Counted from the first letter of the stretch, positions 1-7,242 are shown. The stretch: DNA of 19,716 nt from Bacteroidales bacterium UBA5206 (GCA_002412705.1 DHVO01000237.1:4463-24178), one strand, 5' to 3'. Program-made: numbers and translations. The notes: a model not told the origin generated them from the sequence alone.

Positions 1-477
1 CATTACCAAACAGGCGAGAAGCTACCTGCAGAGCTAATCCAAAAGATTATCGATAGCCAGAACTACCTTGCTGGCTACATGTCGGTTCGCCAGCTTAGCT
101 TTGGTATTATTGATATGGCTTGGCACACCCTTAAGGCGCCATACACTGGCGATGTTAATGCATTTGAGCGTAAAGCTATGGCTGCCACAGAAACCTTCCC
201 CGAGGTTAAGGGTACCAACTTTAGCACCGCATTCTCGCACATTTTTGCAGGCGGATATGCTGCTGGTTACTACAGCTACAAGTGGGCCGAGGTGCTTGAT
301 GCCGATGCTTACTCTGTGTTCAAGGAGAGGGGCATCTTTAACAAAGAGGTTGCTAAATCGTTCCGCGAAAACGTTCTTTCTAAAGGCGGAAGCGAGCACC
401 CAATGGTTCTTTACAAGCGTTTCCGTGGCCAAGAGCCAACCGTTGATGCACTACTTGTACGAAGCGGTCTTAAATAG
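1..477 (+). CDS. M3 family oligopeptidase / peptidyl-dipeptidase, C-terminal part (5' end outside window)
   Basis: Frame 1 is open from the first base and gives the last 158 residues of a zinc metallopeptidase of the M3 (thimet oligopeptidase / Dcp / OpdA) family, which cleaves short peptides. The conserved C-terminal block is visible: a Phe-Ala-Gly-Gly-Tyr-Ala-Ala-Gly-Tyr-Tyr run followed by Lys-Trp-Ala-Glu, then the family's C-terminal FRGQEP segment shortly before the end. The HExxH zinc site lies upstream, outside the window, so activity cannot be judged from here. The ending resembles OpdA (FRG-x-EP) as much as Dcp, so I give no gene symbol. The gene is cut only by the window edge. A strong intrinsic terminator follows about 45 bp downstream, so it is the last gene of its transcript. 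Confidence 0.9.
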   Translation, partial: HYQTGEKLPAELIQKIIDSQNYLAGYMSVRQLSFGIIDMAWHTLKAPYTGDVNAFERKAMAATETFPEVKGTNFSTAFSHIFAGGYAAGYYSYKWAEVLDADAYSVFKERGIFNKEVAKSFRENVLSKGGSEHPMVLYKRFRGQEPTVDALLVRSGLK

Positions 478-520
478 AGCTAGTTAGCTAAATATATCCC
501 TTTTACGGGGAAAAATACTG

Positions 521-556
521 AGTGGCAAGGAGCGTTAACCTCCTTGCCACTTTTTT
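521..556 (+). terminator. Rho-independent terminator of the M3 peptidase gene
   Basis: A perfect 12-bp inverted repeat (AGTGGCAAGGAG, 521-532, with CTCCTTGCCACT, 540-551) encloses a 7-nt loop and runs into six T residues at 551-556. Confidence 0.9.
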
Positions 557-640
557 ATTTAGTAAAACCTGATACAAACCTTTCGATGTGTAGAGTTGCA
601 TTATGGTAATAGCACAAACTTTTCCCGCAAAACTTGACTT

Positions 641-659
641 TTAGCTTATATAAAGCTAA
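641..659. promoter_or_regulatory. Inverted repeat upstream of the universal stress protein gene
   Basis: TTAGCTT (641-647), a 5-nt AT spacer and AAGCTAA (653-659) form a perfect 7-bp inverted repeat ending 27 bp before the usp start codon. It lacks a T-run and lies after a complete terminator, so it may be an operator. No clear TAnnTTTG promoter element could be placed around it, so the function is unproven. Confidence 0.3.
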
Positions 660-686
660 CTTGATAGAGAACCAAAAAACTAAGTT

Positions 687-1787
687 ATGGACGAAAAGCT
701 GATAGTAATAGCGGTTGATTCCTTTGCTAGTGCACAGGTTTTGCAAACATACCTTGAGGCAAACGGAATTAAATGCTTCTTGCAGAATGTAAACTTGGTT
801 CAATCGGCTGTATCCGATGGGGTTAAAGTACAGATTAAGGAGTCAGATGCAGAGCGAGCTCTAAAGCTTATATCCAAGGTAAAGCTTGAGCAAGAAGCTG
901 TTAAGGTAGTTAACCCACGGAAAATCCTCGTCCCAGTAGATTTTTCGCAACCCTCTGAGAATGCTGCATATTTTGCATTGGGCTTAGCACATAAGTATGG
1001 TGCCGAAATCAAGCTGCTTCATGTTTTCAACTCACCAATTATCGATTTAATACCCTTCTCCGACGTAACAACCATCCAAATTGATATTGATGTTAGCTAT
1101 CACATTCTTCATAAGAATGCCAAGGAGCAGCTACTTAAGTTTCATGCTAAGGTAAAGAGCTATGCCAATCAGCATGGAATGGGCGATGTGCGCGTTGGTT
1201 ATGCCCTTCGCGAGGGCGTTGCAAGCTACGGGATAACAGAGATGAGCAACCAGTATAAGCCCAGCTTCATTGTAATGGGCACCAAGGGCGAGGGGTTTAG
1301 GAATACCGAACTTGTGGGCAGCGTGGCAAAGGATGTGCTGGAGAGTACACGCATCCCAGTGCTTGCCATTCCTGAGTCGGCAAAAATGGTTGATTCAACC
1401 CAAGTTCGTAAAGTGCTATACGCAACGCGTTTCGACGATTACGACTTCATGGCCATTCGTAAGCTAATGAACATTGTATCGCCATTTAGTGCTCAAATAC
1501 ACTGCGTAAACGTATCGTCCGATGCCGATAGCTCTTTGGCAAAGGCCAAAATGGCATCGCTGGAGACCTACTTTAAGCGTGTTGCTCGTAAAACCCATGT
1601 TATTTGCGAGATTGTGGAGGGTAAGAATATGGTGGAAACGTTTACCGATTATGTAAAGGAGAATGGTATTGACCTAATAGCCATAACCACTCAAAAGCGA
1701 AATCTTATTTACAAGATATTTAACCCATCACTCTCCAGGCGTTTGCTTTTCGAATCGGACATTCCAGTGCTTATGTTCCATGCATAG
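687..1787 (+). CDS. Universal stress protein with N-terminal DUF2007-like domain and two Usp domains
   Basis: A 366-aa cytoplasmic protein. Residues 4-63 look like a DUF2007 'putative signal transducing' domain (alpha/beta, ending in a GVKVQI...DAERAL strand-helix). Residues 78-229 form a UspA domain starting KILVPVDFS, with the ATP-binding signature G198-x2-G201-x9-G211-S212 intact. Residues 240-366 form a second Usp domain starting KVLYATRFD; its equivalent loop has no glycine motif, so it probably does not bind ATP in the usual way. Usp proteins bind ATP and help cells survive starvation or stress by partly unknown means. Start: ATG at 687, with no alternative better placed. The gene stands alone between two terminators. 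Domain identities are from recognisable motifs; the exact stress role is inferred. Confidence 0.88.
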   Translation: MDEKLIVIAVDSFASAQVLQTYLEANGIKCFLQNVNLVQSAVSDGVKVQIKESDAERALKLISKVKLEQEAVKVVNPRKILVPVDFSQPSENAAYFALGLAHKYGAEIKLLHVFNSPIIDLIPFSDVTTIQIDIDVSYHILHKNAKEQLLKFHAKVKSYANQHGMGDVRVGYALREGVASYGITEMSNQYKPSFIVMGTKGEGFRNTELVGSVAKDVLESTRIPVLAIPESAKMVDSTQVRKVLYATRFDDYDFMAIRKLMNIVSPFSAQIHCVNVSSDADSSLAKAKMASLETYFKRVARKTHVICEIVEGKNMVETFTDYVKENGIDLIAITTQKRNLIYKIFNPSLSRRLLFESDIPVLMFHA

Positions 1788-1789
1788 CA

Positions 1790-1818
1790 AAAAAGAGGGC
1801 TTTTGGGGCCCTCTTTTT
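1790..1818. terminator. Bidirectional terminator between usp and the yebC-family gene
   Basis: An 11-bp perfect inverted repeat (AAAAAGAGGGC, 1790-1800, with GCCCTCTTTTT, 1808-1818) sits between two convergent genes. T-runs are present on both strands, so it can stop transcription from both sides. Confidence 0.9.
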
Positions 1819-1839
1819 AGTTGTAGATTAAAACCTCTA

Positions 1840-2556
1840 CTAGTTCGATTTCATATTGTGGAACACATTGGTCACATCCTCGTCCTCTTCAATCTTTTCC
1901 AGAAGTTTCTCAATTTCGGCTTGTTGCTCCTCGGTTACATCCTTAATTTCGTTTGGAATTCTCTCAAACAGGAATGTTAGAATGTGGAACCCATTATCTT
2001 CAAGGTAGCGCTGTATCGGTCCAAAATTGGTGAACTCTGCGTAGATCATGATATAATCCTCTTCGGCAAAAATCTCCTCAACACCAAAGTCAATTAGCTC
2101 AAGTTCTAGTTCCTCAATATCTACACCCTCTTTTTTCTCCACCTTAAATGAGCACTTACGCTCAAAAAGGTAGTCGCACATGCCGCTGGTTCCAAGAGAC
2201 CCGTTGTACTTGTTAAAGTAGCTACGGATATTGGCCACAGTACGGGTAGGGTTGTCGGTTGCTGTTTCAACAACAACGGCAATACCGTGGGGTGCATATC
2301 CTTCGTAAACAACCTCTTTGTAATCCTTCTGATCCTTTTCGGTTGCCCTTTTCACCGCCCTGTCGATATTGTCTTTGGGCATGTTCTCCACCTTGGCATT
2401 TTGAATTAGCAGGCGCAACCTAGGGTTGGTTGAAGGATCAGGACCTCCAGCTTTTGCTGCTATCGTAATTTCTTTGCCAAGTCTGGTAAATACGCGGGCC
2501 ATATTGCCCCATCTCTTCATCTTTCGCGCTTTGCGATATTCAAATGCTCTTCCCAT
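1840..2556 (-). CDS. YebC/PmpR family protein (TACO1-like)
   Basis: A 238-aa protein of the YebC/TACO1 family. The N-terminus (MGRAFEYRKARKMKRWGNMA) is the Bacteroidota form of the family start. The family core follows: FTRLGKEI, then AKAGGPDPSTNPRLR, NAKVENMPKDNIDRAVKRA and YEGYAPHGIAVVVE. The C-terminus is acidic and ends in the usual EDEDVTNVFHNM-type sequence. Family members are described as transcriptional regulators in some bacteria and as ribosome-associated factors that relieve stalling on proline stretches in others; the sequence cannot separate these roles. Length is normal and no domain is missing. It is monocistronic, converges on usp, and has its own promoter 25-32 bp upstream. 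The family call is very secure, the molecular role less so. Confidence 0.95.
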   Translation of the reverse strand: MGRAFEYRKARKMKRWGNMARVFTRLGKEITIAAKAGGPDPSTNPRLRLLIQNAKVENMPKDNIDRAVKRATEKDQKDYKEVVYEGYAPHGIAVVVETATDNPTRTVANIRSYFNKYNGSLGTSGMCDYLFERKCSFKVEKKEGVDIEELELELIDFGVEEIFAEEDYIMIYAEFTNFGPIQRYLEDNGFHILTFLFERIPNEIKDVTEEQQAEIEKLLEKIEEDEDVTNVFHNMKSN

Positions 2557-2580
2557 TTTAATATTTTTCTAACAGTTGCG

Positions 2581-2588
2581 CAAAAGTA
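2581..2588 (-). promoter_or_regulatory. Bacteroidota-type -7 element for the yebC-family gene
   Basis: Read on the minus strand these bases are TACTTTTG, an exact match to the Bacteroidota consensus TAnnTTTG, 24 bp before the start codon. This implies a short leader. No good TTTG -33 element is seen at the expected distance, so the call rests on the -7 box alone. Confidence 0.55.
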
Positions 2589-2647
2589 GAAAGAATGATT
2601 TAACTATAAATGCTTTACTCCAATAAATTTTCTGGGTGTTTGGGGAA

Positions 2648-2833
2648 TTAGTGTTTGGGGTCTGGTGTTTAGTGTCTGGTGTATAGTGTTTAGTGTTTAG
2701 TGTCTGGTGTATAGTGTCTGGTGTATAGTGTTTAGTATTTTGTCTAGCATCTCAAATCTAACGTATAGCATCTAACATCTAGATTAGTGTTTGGTTTTTA
2801 GTGTTTGGTTTTTTAGTGTTTTGTCTAACATCT
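2648..2833. repeat. Heptanucleotide tandem repeat cluster 1
   Basis: From 2648 to 2780 the sequence divides without a break into 19 heptads. It begins with a T/G-rich type (TTAGTGT, CTGGTGT, ATAGTGT, often alternating) and passes in the same phase into a second type (TTTGTCT, AGCATCT, CAAATCT, AACGTAT, AACATCT). Every unit ends in T. After a 3-nt phase slip the first type restarts at 2784 (TTAGTGT/TTGGTTT, twice); after one extra T at 2812 it runs 2813-2833 as TTAGTGT-TTTGTCT-AACATCT. No stems or unique spacers are present. Confidence 0.85.
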
Positions 2834-2894
2834 TTCTCCTTTAACCTTCAAATATCACCCCGCAAGTGCTTTTTAAAGAATAGGTATTTTGTGG

Positions 2895-2940
2895 TTGGTG
2901 TTTAGTTAGTCTTAAATCTCAAATCTAGCGTCTAGCATCT
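2895..2940. repeat. Heptanucleotide repeat cluster 2
   Basis: A short copy of the same mosaic: TTGGTGT, a 4-nt remnant TTAG, then TTAGTCT, TAAATCT, CAAATCT, AGCGTCT and AGCATCT in phase (2906-2940). The order of the last units matches the second half of clusters 1 and 3. Confidence 0.75.
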
Positions 2941-2960
2941 AACTTATAACCGTTTCTCTC

Positions 2961-3041
2961 TTAAGCACCATCGGTGCGACATCTTTGTAGAAATGGAGGA
3001 TATGCTGATTTTAGAGCGCCGTAGGTGCGGCATCTTTGTAA
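2961..3041. repeat. Pair of REP-like hairpin repeats
   Basis: Two imperfect direct copies of a roughly 30-bp unit lie 51 bp apart (2961-2990 and 3011-3041). Each starts TTAR and holds a 5-bp stem with 3-nt loop: GCACC-ATC-GGTGC (2965-2977) and GCGCC-GTA-GGTGC (3016-3028). Each stem is followed by a G-rich dinucleotide step and CATCTTTGTA. The base change in the second stem leaves a G.U pair, so folding is conserved. Confidence 0.75.
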
Positions 3042-3079
3042 TCAAATCAATCAAATTTATTTTAGCCCTTAGTTGTAGT

Positions 3080-3156
3080 ATAGTGATTAGTACTTGGTGT
3101 TTAGTATTTAGTTTTTAGTGTTTTGTCTAACATCTCAAACCTAACGTCTAGCATCT
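3080..3156. repeat. Heptanucleotide repeat cluster 3
   Basis: Eleven in-phase heptads: ATAGTGA, TTAGTAC, TTGGTGT, TTAGTAT, TTAGTTT, TTAGTGT, TTTGTCT, AACATCT, CAAACCT, AACGTCT, AGCATCT. The last six reproduce the unit order of 2732-2773 in cluster 1. Confidence 0.8.
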
Positions 3157-3215
3157 AGTTTATACCCTCTCTTAATCTTTCTTAAACCCTCTTAATTCTA
3201 TCCCCATTTCCTTAT

Positions 3216-3246
3216 TTTGATGTATTATTGCAGTTAAATACTATTG
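3216..3246 (+). promoter_or_regulatory. Bacteroidota-type promoter for the calcium ATPase gene
   Basis: TTTG (3216-3219), a 19-bp spacer and TACTATTG (3239-3246) match the Bacteroidota sigma factor pattern TTTG-N19-TAnnTTTG with one mismatch. The -7 element ends only 4 bp before the ATG, so transcription from it would give a leaderless or nearly leaderless mRNA. Confidence 0.55.
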
Positions 3247-3250
3247 TAGC

Positions 3251-6148
3251 ATGGGCATTGATTATTCGGTATTCAATGGACTTACCGACCAGGAAGTTGC
3301 AGATAGCAGAGAGAGATTTGGTGCAAATGTATTAACACCCGCACCCCGTGATCCATGGTGGAGGTTACTACTCGAAAAATTTGACGATCCCATAATCCGT
3401 ATCCTTATCATTGCTGCAGTAATAGCCATTGCTGTTGGTAGTGTAAATGGTCATTACGTTGAGGGTATTGGGATTATTGTGGCCGTTCTACTGGCAACGC
3501 TCATGTCCTTTTTTAACGAGTTTAAGGCTGGCAAGGAGTTCGATATTCTAAACAAGGTTAACGACGATGTTGCCGTTAAGGTAATACGTAATGGAAACGT
3601 TACAACAATCCCCAAACGCGATGTTGTTGTGGGCGACTATGTAATTGTTGAGCAGGGCGAGGAGATCCCTTCCGATGGAACCCTACTCCAGTCGGTTTCG
3701 TTACAGATAAATGAGTCGGCTTTAACTGGCGAACCTGTTACCGAGAAGTTTGTAGATGAACGGGAGGGGCTCCATGAGTCAACCTACCCACACAATATGT
3801 TACTAAAAGGCTCTATTGTTGTTGAGGGTAATGGGGTTTATGTTACCACAGCAGTTGGCGATAGCGCCGAAATTGGTAAAACGGCTCGTGAGGCAACCAT
3901 ACAGGTTAATGAACCAACTCCTCTTGCTCGACAGCTGGAGCGGCTTAGTAAGTTAATTGGTGTTGTGGGCTTTGGAGTATCGGCAATTGCTTTTTGGGCT
4001 TACCTTGTAAGCGATATACTTCAGGGTGAGTTCCTGCTTACACCTACTCAGTGGTTTACATTTAGTACAATGCTAGTTGCCGTAGGCATTGCGCTTTCAA
4101 AGGTTTGGGTACCCATGCTATCCGATTTCTTCGATATTATTAAACGGCCCATAAAGCTGCCTGCCTTTTTATGCAAAAAGGGAACCGTTTCGGTTATTAT
4201 GCCCCTTGTAATTGGCGGTGGTGTGTTTCTACTTGTGGCTGTGCTTTCATACTTTCTATTGGGAATTGATTTTTTAAGCTCTACTGCGTGGTTCTCCCTA
4301 GAGCAAGGTGAGCGACTGCTGCTTTACTTTATGGTATCCATAACGCTAATTGTGGTTGCAGTACCAGAAGGGTTAGCCATGAGTGTTACTCTTAGTTTGG
4401 CTTATAGCATGCGTCGCATGACGGCTACTAATAACCTAGTGCGAAAGATGCAAGCCACCGAAACCATGGGGGCTACAACAGTTATCTGTACCGATAAAAC
4501 GGGTACCCTTACCCAGAACAGGATGCGAGTTGTAGAGGCAACCTTCTTCTCCTCACCCCAAGAGCAGCAGGGTAGTGGAGCCATTTCACATATTCTTTTG
4601 GGCTCATTTGCGGTTAACTCAACGGCTCATCTCGACTTTACCACACCAGAGCTTAGCGTGGTTGGTAACCCTACCGATGGAGCTTTGCTTCTTTGGCTGC
4701 ACGACAAAGGAGTTGATTACCGCGATGTGCGCAAGGATTTCCATGTGGCAAATCAGCTCTCATTTTCCTCAGAGCTCAAGTATATGGCCTCATTGGGGTA
4801 CTTTAAGGCCAACGGACAGTGGATGGTACTAGTTAAAGGAGCCCCAGATATTTTAGTTGGTAAGTGCGCTACCGCCTTAACCCAAGCGGGAGAGGTGCCC
4901 ATGGCAAGCCTTGGTTTCGATCCCTTAAGCGATGTGGTTGCTCTTCAAAACAGGGGTATGCGTACCATTGGGTTTGCTTACAAACCTCTTGCTGCTAAGC
5001 CCGATGCCAATGCAACGGCTCAGCAATTCGTTTCAGATCTAACGCTTTTGGGCTTTGTGGGCATTGCTGACCCTATACGTTCTGATGTTGCTGCTGCCAT
5101 TGCCGATTGCAAAACTGCAGGTATTGAGGTTAAAGTAGTAACTGGCGATACATCGGCTACAGCCATGGAAATTGGACGTCAAATAGGGCTAATTGGACCC
5201 AACGATAGCAATGCAACCATTGCTGGTGCCGAATTTGAAGCGTTGCCCGACTCGCAAGCTTCGGCTGTGGTTAAAAACATCAGTGTAATGTATAGGGCAC
5301 GCCCTTCAGATAAGTTGAAACTGGTGCGTTTGCTTCAGGAAATGGACGAGATTGTAGCTGTAACTGGCGATGGAACAAACGATGCACCTGCACTTAATAA
5401 GGCAAACGTTGGACTATCAATGGGGTCGGGTACATCTGTGGCTAAGGAGGCTTCGGATATTATTCTGCTCGACGACTCGTTTGCCTCTATTGTGAACGCC
5501 GTTAAATGGGGGCGTTCATTATATCAGAATATCCAGCACTTTTTGTTGTTCCAGCTAACCATAAACCTGTTGGCACTGCTAATTGTGCTAATAGGGCCTA
5601 TTATTGGGGTAGATTTGCCGCTCACGGTAACCCAAATGCTTTGGGTTAACCTTATTATGGACACATTTGCGGCGCTTGCCTTAGCTACAGAGCCACCTCA
5701 TGCTGGGCTAATGCATAAAAAGCCTCGCCGTACAACCGATTTTATTCTAACCAAACCCATTCAACGGGGAGTATTGGTTACGGCGCTGCTATTCTTTGCA
5801 ATGTTTGTTGCGCTACTCTTATACATGCATGCCGATGGGGTTATGTCGCCACAAGAGTTAACCTTCTTTTTTAATGTTTTTGTGCTGGCACAGCTATGGA
5901 ATCTATTTAATGCTAGGGCATTTGGTACCTCCGAATCGGCATTTAAGGGCTTGTCAACCAATAAAAATTTTGTTCTTATTGTGCTTTCAATCCTATTTGG
6001 ACAATTCCTTATAGTGCAGTTTGGTGGCGCCTTTTTTAGAACAGTTCCACTTTCATTAGATTACTGGATTGCTACCTTTGTGCTAACCTTCCCTGTTATT
6101 GTTGTTGGGGAGCTAATCCGCTTTGTTAATCGTAAAATGAGAAAGTAA
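3251..6148 (+). CDS. P-type Ca2+-transporting ATPase (P2B / PMCA-like)
   Basis: A 965-aa membrane pump that would use ATP to export Ca2+ from the cytoplasm. N-terminal cation-ATPase region at 8-55; M1-M2 at about 47-88; actuator motif TGE at 159-161; M4 with PEGL at 372-375; phosphorylated Asp415 in DKTGTLT; nucleotide-binding KGAPD at 529-533; hinge motifs TGD 631-633 and TGDGTNDAP 705-713. M5 (FLLFQLTINLLAL) and M6 (QMLWVNLIMDTFAALALATE) closely resemble animal plasma-membrane Ca2+ ATPases and carry the Asn and Asp of the single PMCA-type Ca2+ site. Odd feature: between M3 (about 235-255) and M4 there is an extra stretch (about 263-350) with two hydrophobic segments (268-290, 312-338), making the protein longer than the usual roughly 900 aa. 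The ATG at 3251 puts the GLTDQEV motif at residue 10, as expected. A flavin-protein gene follows after 13 bp. Confidence 0.93.
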   Translation: MGIDYSVFNGLTDQEVADSRERFGANVLTPAPRDPWWRLLLEKFDDPIIRILIIAAVIAIAVGSVNGHYVEGIGIIVAVLLATLMSFFNEFKAGKEFDILNKVNDDVAVKVIRNGNVTTIPKRDVVVGDYVIVEQGEEIPSDGTLLQSVSLQINESALTGEPVTEKFVDEREGLHESTYPHNMLLKGSIVVEGNGVYVTTAVGDSAEIGKTAREATIQVNEPTPLARQLERLSKLIGVVGFGVSAIAFWAYLVSDILQGEFLLTPTQWFTFSTMLVAVGIALSKVWVPMLSDFFDIIKRPIKLPAFLCKKGTVSVIMPLVIGGGVFLLVAVLSYFLLGIDFLSSTAWFSLEQGERLLLYFMVSITLIVVAVPEGLAMSVTLSLAYSMRRMTATNNLVRKMQATETMGATTVICTDKTGTLTQNRMRVVEATFFSSPQEQQGSGAISHILLGSFAVNSTAHLDFTTPELSVVGNPTDGALLLWLHDKGVDYRDVRKDFHVANQLSFSSELKYMASLGYFKANGQWMVLVKGAPDILVGKCATALTQAGEVPMASLGFDPLSDVVALQNRGMRTIGFAYKPLAAKPDANATAQQFVSDLTLLGFVGIADPIRSDVAAAIADCKTAGIEVKVVTGDTSATAMEIGRQIGLIGPNDSNATIAGAEFEALPDSQASAVVKNISVMYRARPSDKLKLVRLLQEMDEIVAVTGDGTNDAPALNKANVGLSMGSGTSVAKEASDIILLDDSFASIVNAVKWGRSLYQNIQHFLLFQLTINLLALLIVLIGPIIGVDLPLTVTQMLWVNLIMDTFAALALATEPPHAGLMHKKPRRTTDFILTKPIQRGVLVTALLFFAMFVALLLYMHADGVMSPQELTFFFNVFVLAQLWNLFNARAFGTSESAFKGLSTNKNFVLIVLSILFGQFLIVQFGGAFFRTVPLSLDYWIATFVLTFPVIVVGELIRFVNRKMRK

Positions 6149-6161
6149 AAAAGATATTGGC

Positions 6162-6626
6162 ATGAAAAGTCGAAGTGATTTAACCCGTTCCGAGATTGAT
6201 GCTATAATTAGTGCCTCCGAGGTATGCCATGTAGGTATGGTTGATGGCGACAATGGACCATATGTTCTACCCATGAACTTTGGATATAACCAGGGGCGCA
6301 TCTTTATTCATAGTGGACCAGTTGGCAAGAAATTGGGCTTATGGGAAAAGGACAATAGGGTTTGCCTTGCCTTTAGCACCGATTATAAAATGCGCATTCA
6401 GAATGAGAGTGTAGCTTGTTCATACTCGATGCGCTACAAGAGTGCATTGGTTTACGGTCGTTTAAAACCTGTAGAAGGGTTTGACGATAAGGTTGCTGCA
6501 CTCAATGTAATTATGGCTCACTACACTCAGAATACGGAGTTTGCGTACAGCAAACCAGCAGTTGAGAACGTTAGGGTTTTTGAGGTAGAGGTGGACCGTA
6601 TGGATGGTCGTATTTACGGTTACTAA
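6162..6626 (+). CDS. Pyridoxamine 5'-phosphate oxidase-related, NimA-like FMN-binding protein
   Basis: A 154-aa split-barrel flavin-binding protein of the Pyridox_ox_2 / NimA-like group. Visible family features: the N-terminal EIDAIISASEVCHVGMVDGD strand-helix, then PYVLPMNFGY, IFIHSGPVGKKLGLW (His50) and the VCLAF strand with SYSMRYKSALVYGR further on. The C-terminus (FEVEVDRMDGRIYGY) is typical of the group. Relatives include Nim proteins linked to 5-nitroimidazole resistance in Bacteroides, but many members have no known substrate, so resistance must not be assumed. It follows the ATPase gene by 13 bp and is probably cotranscribed with it. Confidence 0.85.
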   Translation: MKSRSDLTRSEIDAIISASEVCHVGMVDGDNGPYVLPMNFGYNQGRIFIHSGPVGKKLGLWEKDNRVCLAFSTDYKMRIQNESVACSYSMRYKSALVYGRLKPVEGFDDKVAALNVIMAHYTQNTEFAYSKPAVENVRVFEVEVDRMDGRIYGY

Positions 6627-6661
6627 CCTATTTTTCCCTTATATTTTAATTATTAACAGTG

Positions 6662-7024
6662 ATGAAACTGTTTGCTAGGATACGCCAATCGTTAGCGCTT
6701 GTAATTGCAGTAACGTTGTTTATTGCGGTGCGCTTTGTTATGGCCATTCCAGAGGTTTCATTATCTGGCAAAAGCAATATTCAGGATTCCGATGTCGATC
6801 CTAACGTAAACATTATAGAGCTGTTTAGCACCCTAAGCAGAGGGATGGTAGTGGGGCAAGTATCTTCAACCGAGAAGGTACAGCTTCAGGTACCCGTTTT
6901 TTCCGTTATAGGCGAGAGTCGGTTGTATTCAACAGTAGCTGGAGGACTTTATGGGTTGCAACCAAAGGAGCGAGCCGTTACAGCGGTATCAAAGTATATC
7001 CTTGGGCGCAACCTGCGTATTTAG
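6662..7024 (+). CDS. Hypothetical protein with N-terminal signal/membrane segment
   Basis: A 120-aa protein of unrecognised family. Residues 10-28 (LALVIAVTLFIAVRFVMA) are hydrophobic after a basic start, so it is probably exported or membrane-anchored, with cleavage possible near Ala28. The rest is a mixed polar region without cysteines or known motifs. The start is set at the ATG at 6662; a GTG overlaps it immediately upstream (6659). It lies 35 bp after the NimA-like gene on the same strand and may belong to that transcript. I see nothing that suggests a function. Codon use is like the neighbours, and there is no overlapping better ORF, so it is likely real. Confidence 0.6.
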   Translation: MKLFARIRQSLALVIAVTLFIAVRFVMAIPEVSLSGKSNIQDSDVDPNVNIIELFSTLSRGMVVGQVSSTEKVQLQVPVFSVIGESRLYSTVAGGLYGLQPKERAVTAVSKYILGRNLRI

Positions 7025-7080
7025 TGATTTACATTCCTATTCTAGTTATAAGTATTGTTGAATCACTTAATCTTTTGAAT

Positions 7081-7185
7081 ATGCAAACAGAAGTAAATAA
7101 GAAGGATACCCCTTTTTGGGTATCGTTTCTACTATTCATGGGAATTGTTGGAGCCCTAATGCTTTTGGCTTGGTTTTTAATGTAA
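7081..7185 (+). CDS. Small single-pass membrane protein (34 aa)
   Basis: A short ORF beginning ATG at 7081 and ending TAA at 7185. The product starts MQTEVNKKDTPFW and continues as one hydrophobic helix (about residues 12-33: V-S-F-L-L-F-M-G-I-V-G-A-L-M-L-L-A-W-F-L). The charged N-terminus followed by one transmembrane segment is typical of bacterial small membrane proteins, which often modify larger membrane complexes. Support: its own intergenic position, plausible composition, and a strong terminator starting 27 bp after the stop codon. No family is recognised and no partner can be named; it could act with the upstream membrane proteins. It is short enough to be missed by gene callers. Confidence 0.55.
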   Translation: MQTEVNKKDTPFWVSFLLFMGIVGALMLLAWFLM

Positions 7186-7211
7186 GCAAATTCCCTTTTG
7201 ATAAATAGTAT

Positions 7212-7242
7212 AGGCTGGCGCAAATTTGTGCCAGCCTTTTTT
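7212..7242 (+). terminator. Rho-independent terminator after the small membrane protein gene
   Basis: AGGCTGGC (7212-7219) pairs with GCCAGCCT (7230-7237). The stem extends inward through GCAAA/TTTGT (one G.U pair), and the 3' side continues as a run of six T residues. Confidence 0.9.

Larger units (their letters stand above)
2557..3250. other. Long gene-free region with short-repeat mosaic
   Basis: This 694-bp stretch between the divergent yebC-family and calcium ATPase genes contains no credible ORF on either strand. Its contents are the yebC-side promoter (2581-2588), three clusters of heptanucleotide repeats (2648-2833, 2895-2940, 3080-3156), a pair of REP-like hairpins (2961-3041) and, at the right end, a promoter for the ATPase gene. 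The remaining bases are AT-rich filler. Confidence 0.85.

Noticed and set aside
555..803. Minus-strand ORF of 82 aa antisense to the start of usp
   Set aside because: It overlaps the well-supported usp gene and part of the terminator; the product is Cys/Tyr/Phe-rich with no motif, typical of an antisense shadow.
2648..3156. CRISPR array
   Set aside because: Units are 7 nt and contiguous or mosaic; there are no 20-40 nt repeats, no unique spacers and no cas gene.
6162..6626. Nitroimidazole resistance gene
   Set aside because: Family membership is clear, but many NimA-like proteins confer no resistance; no activating upstream IS element is present.
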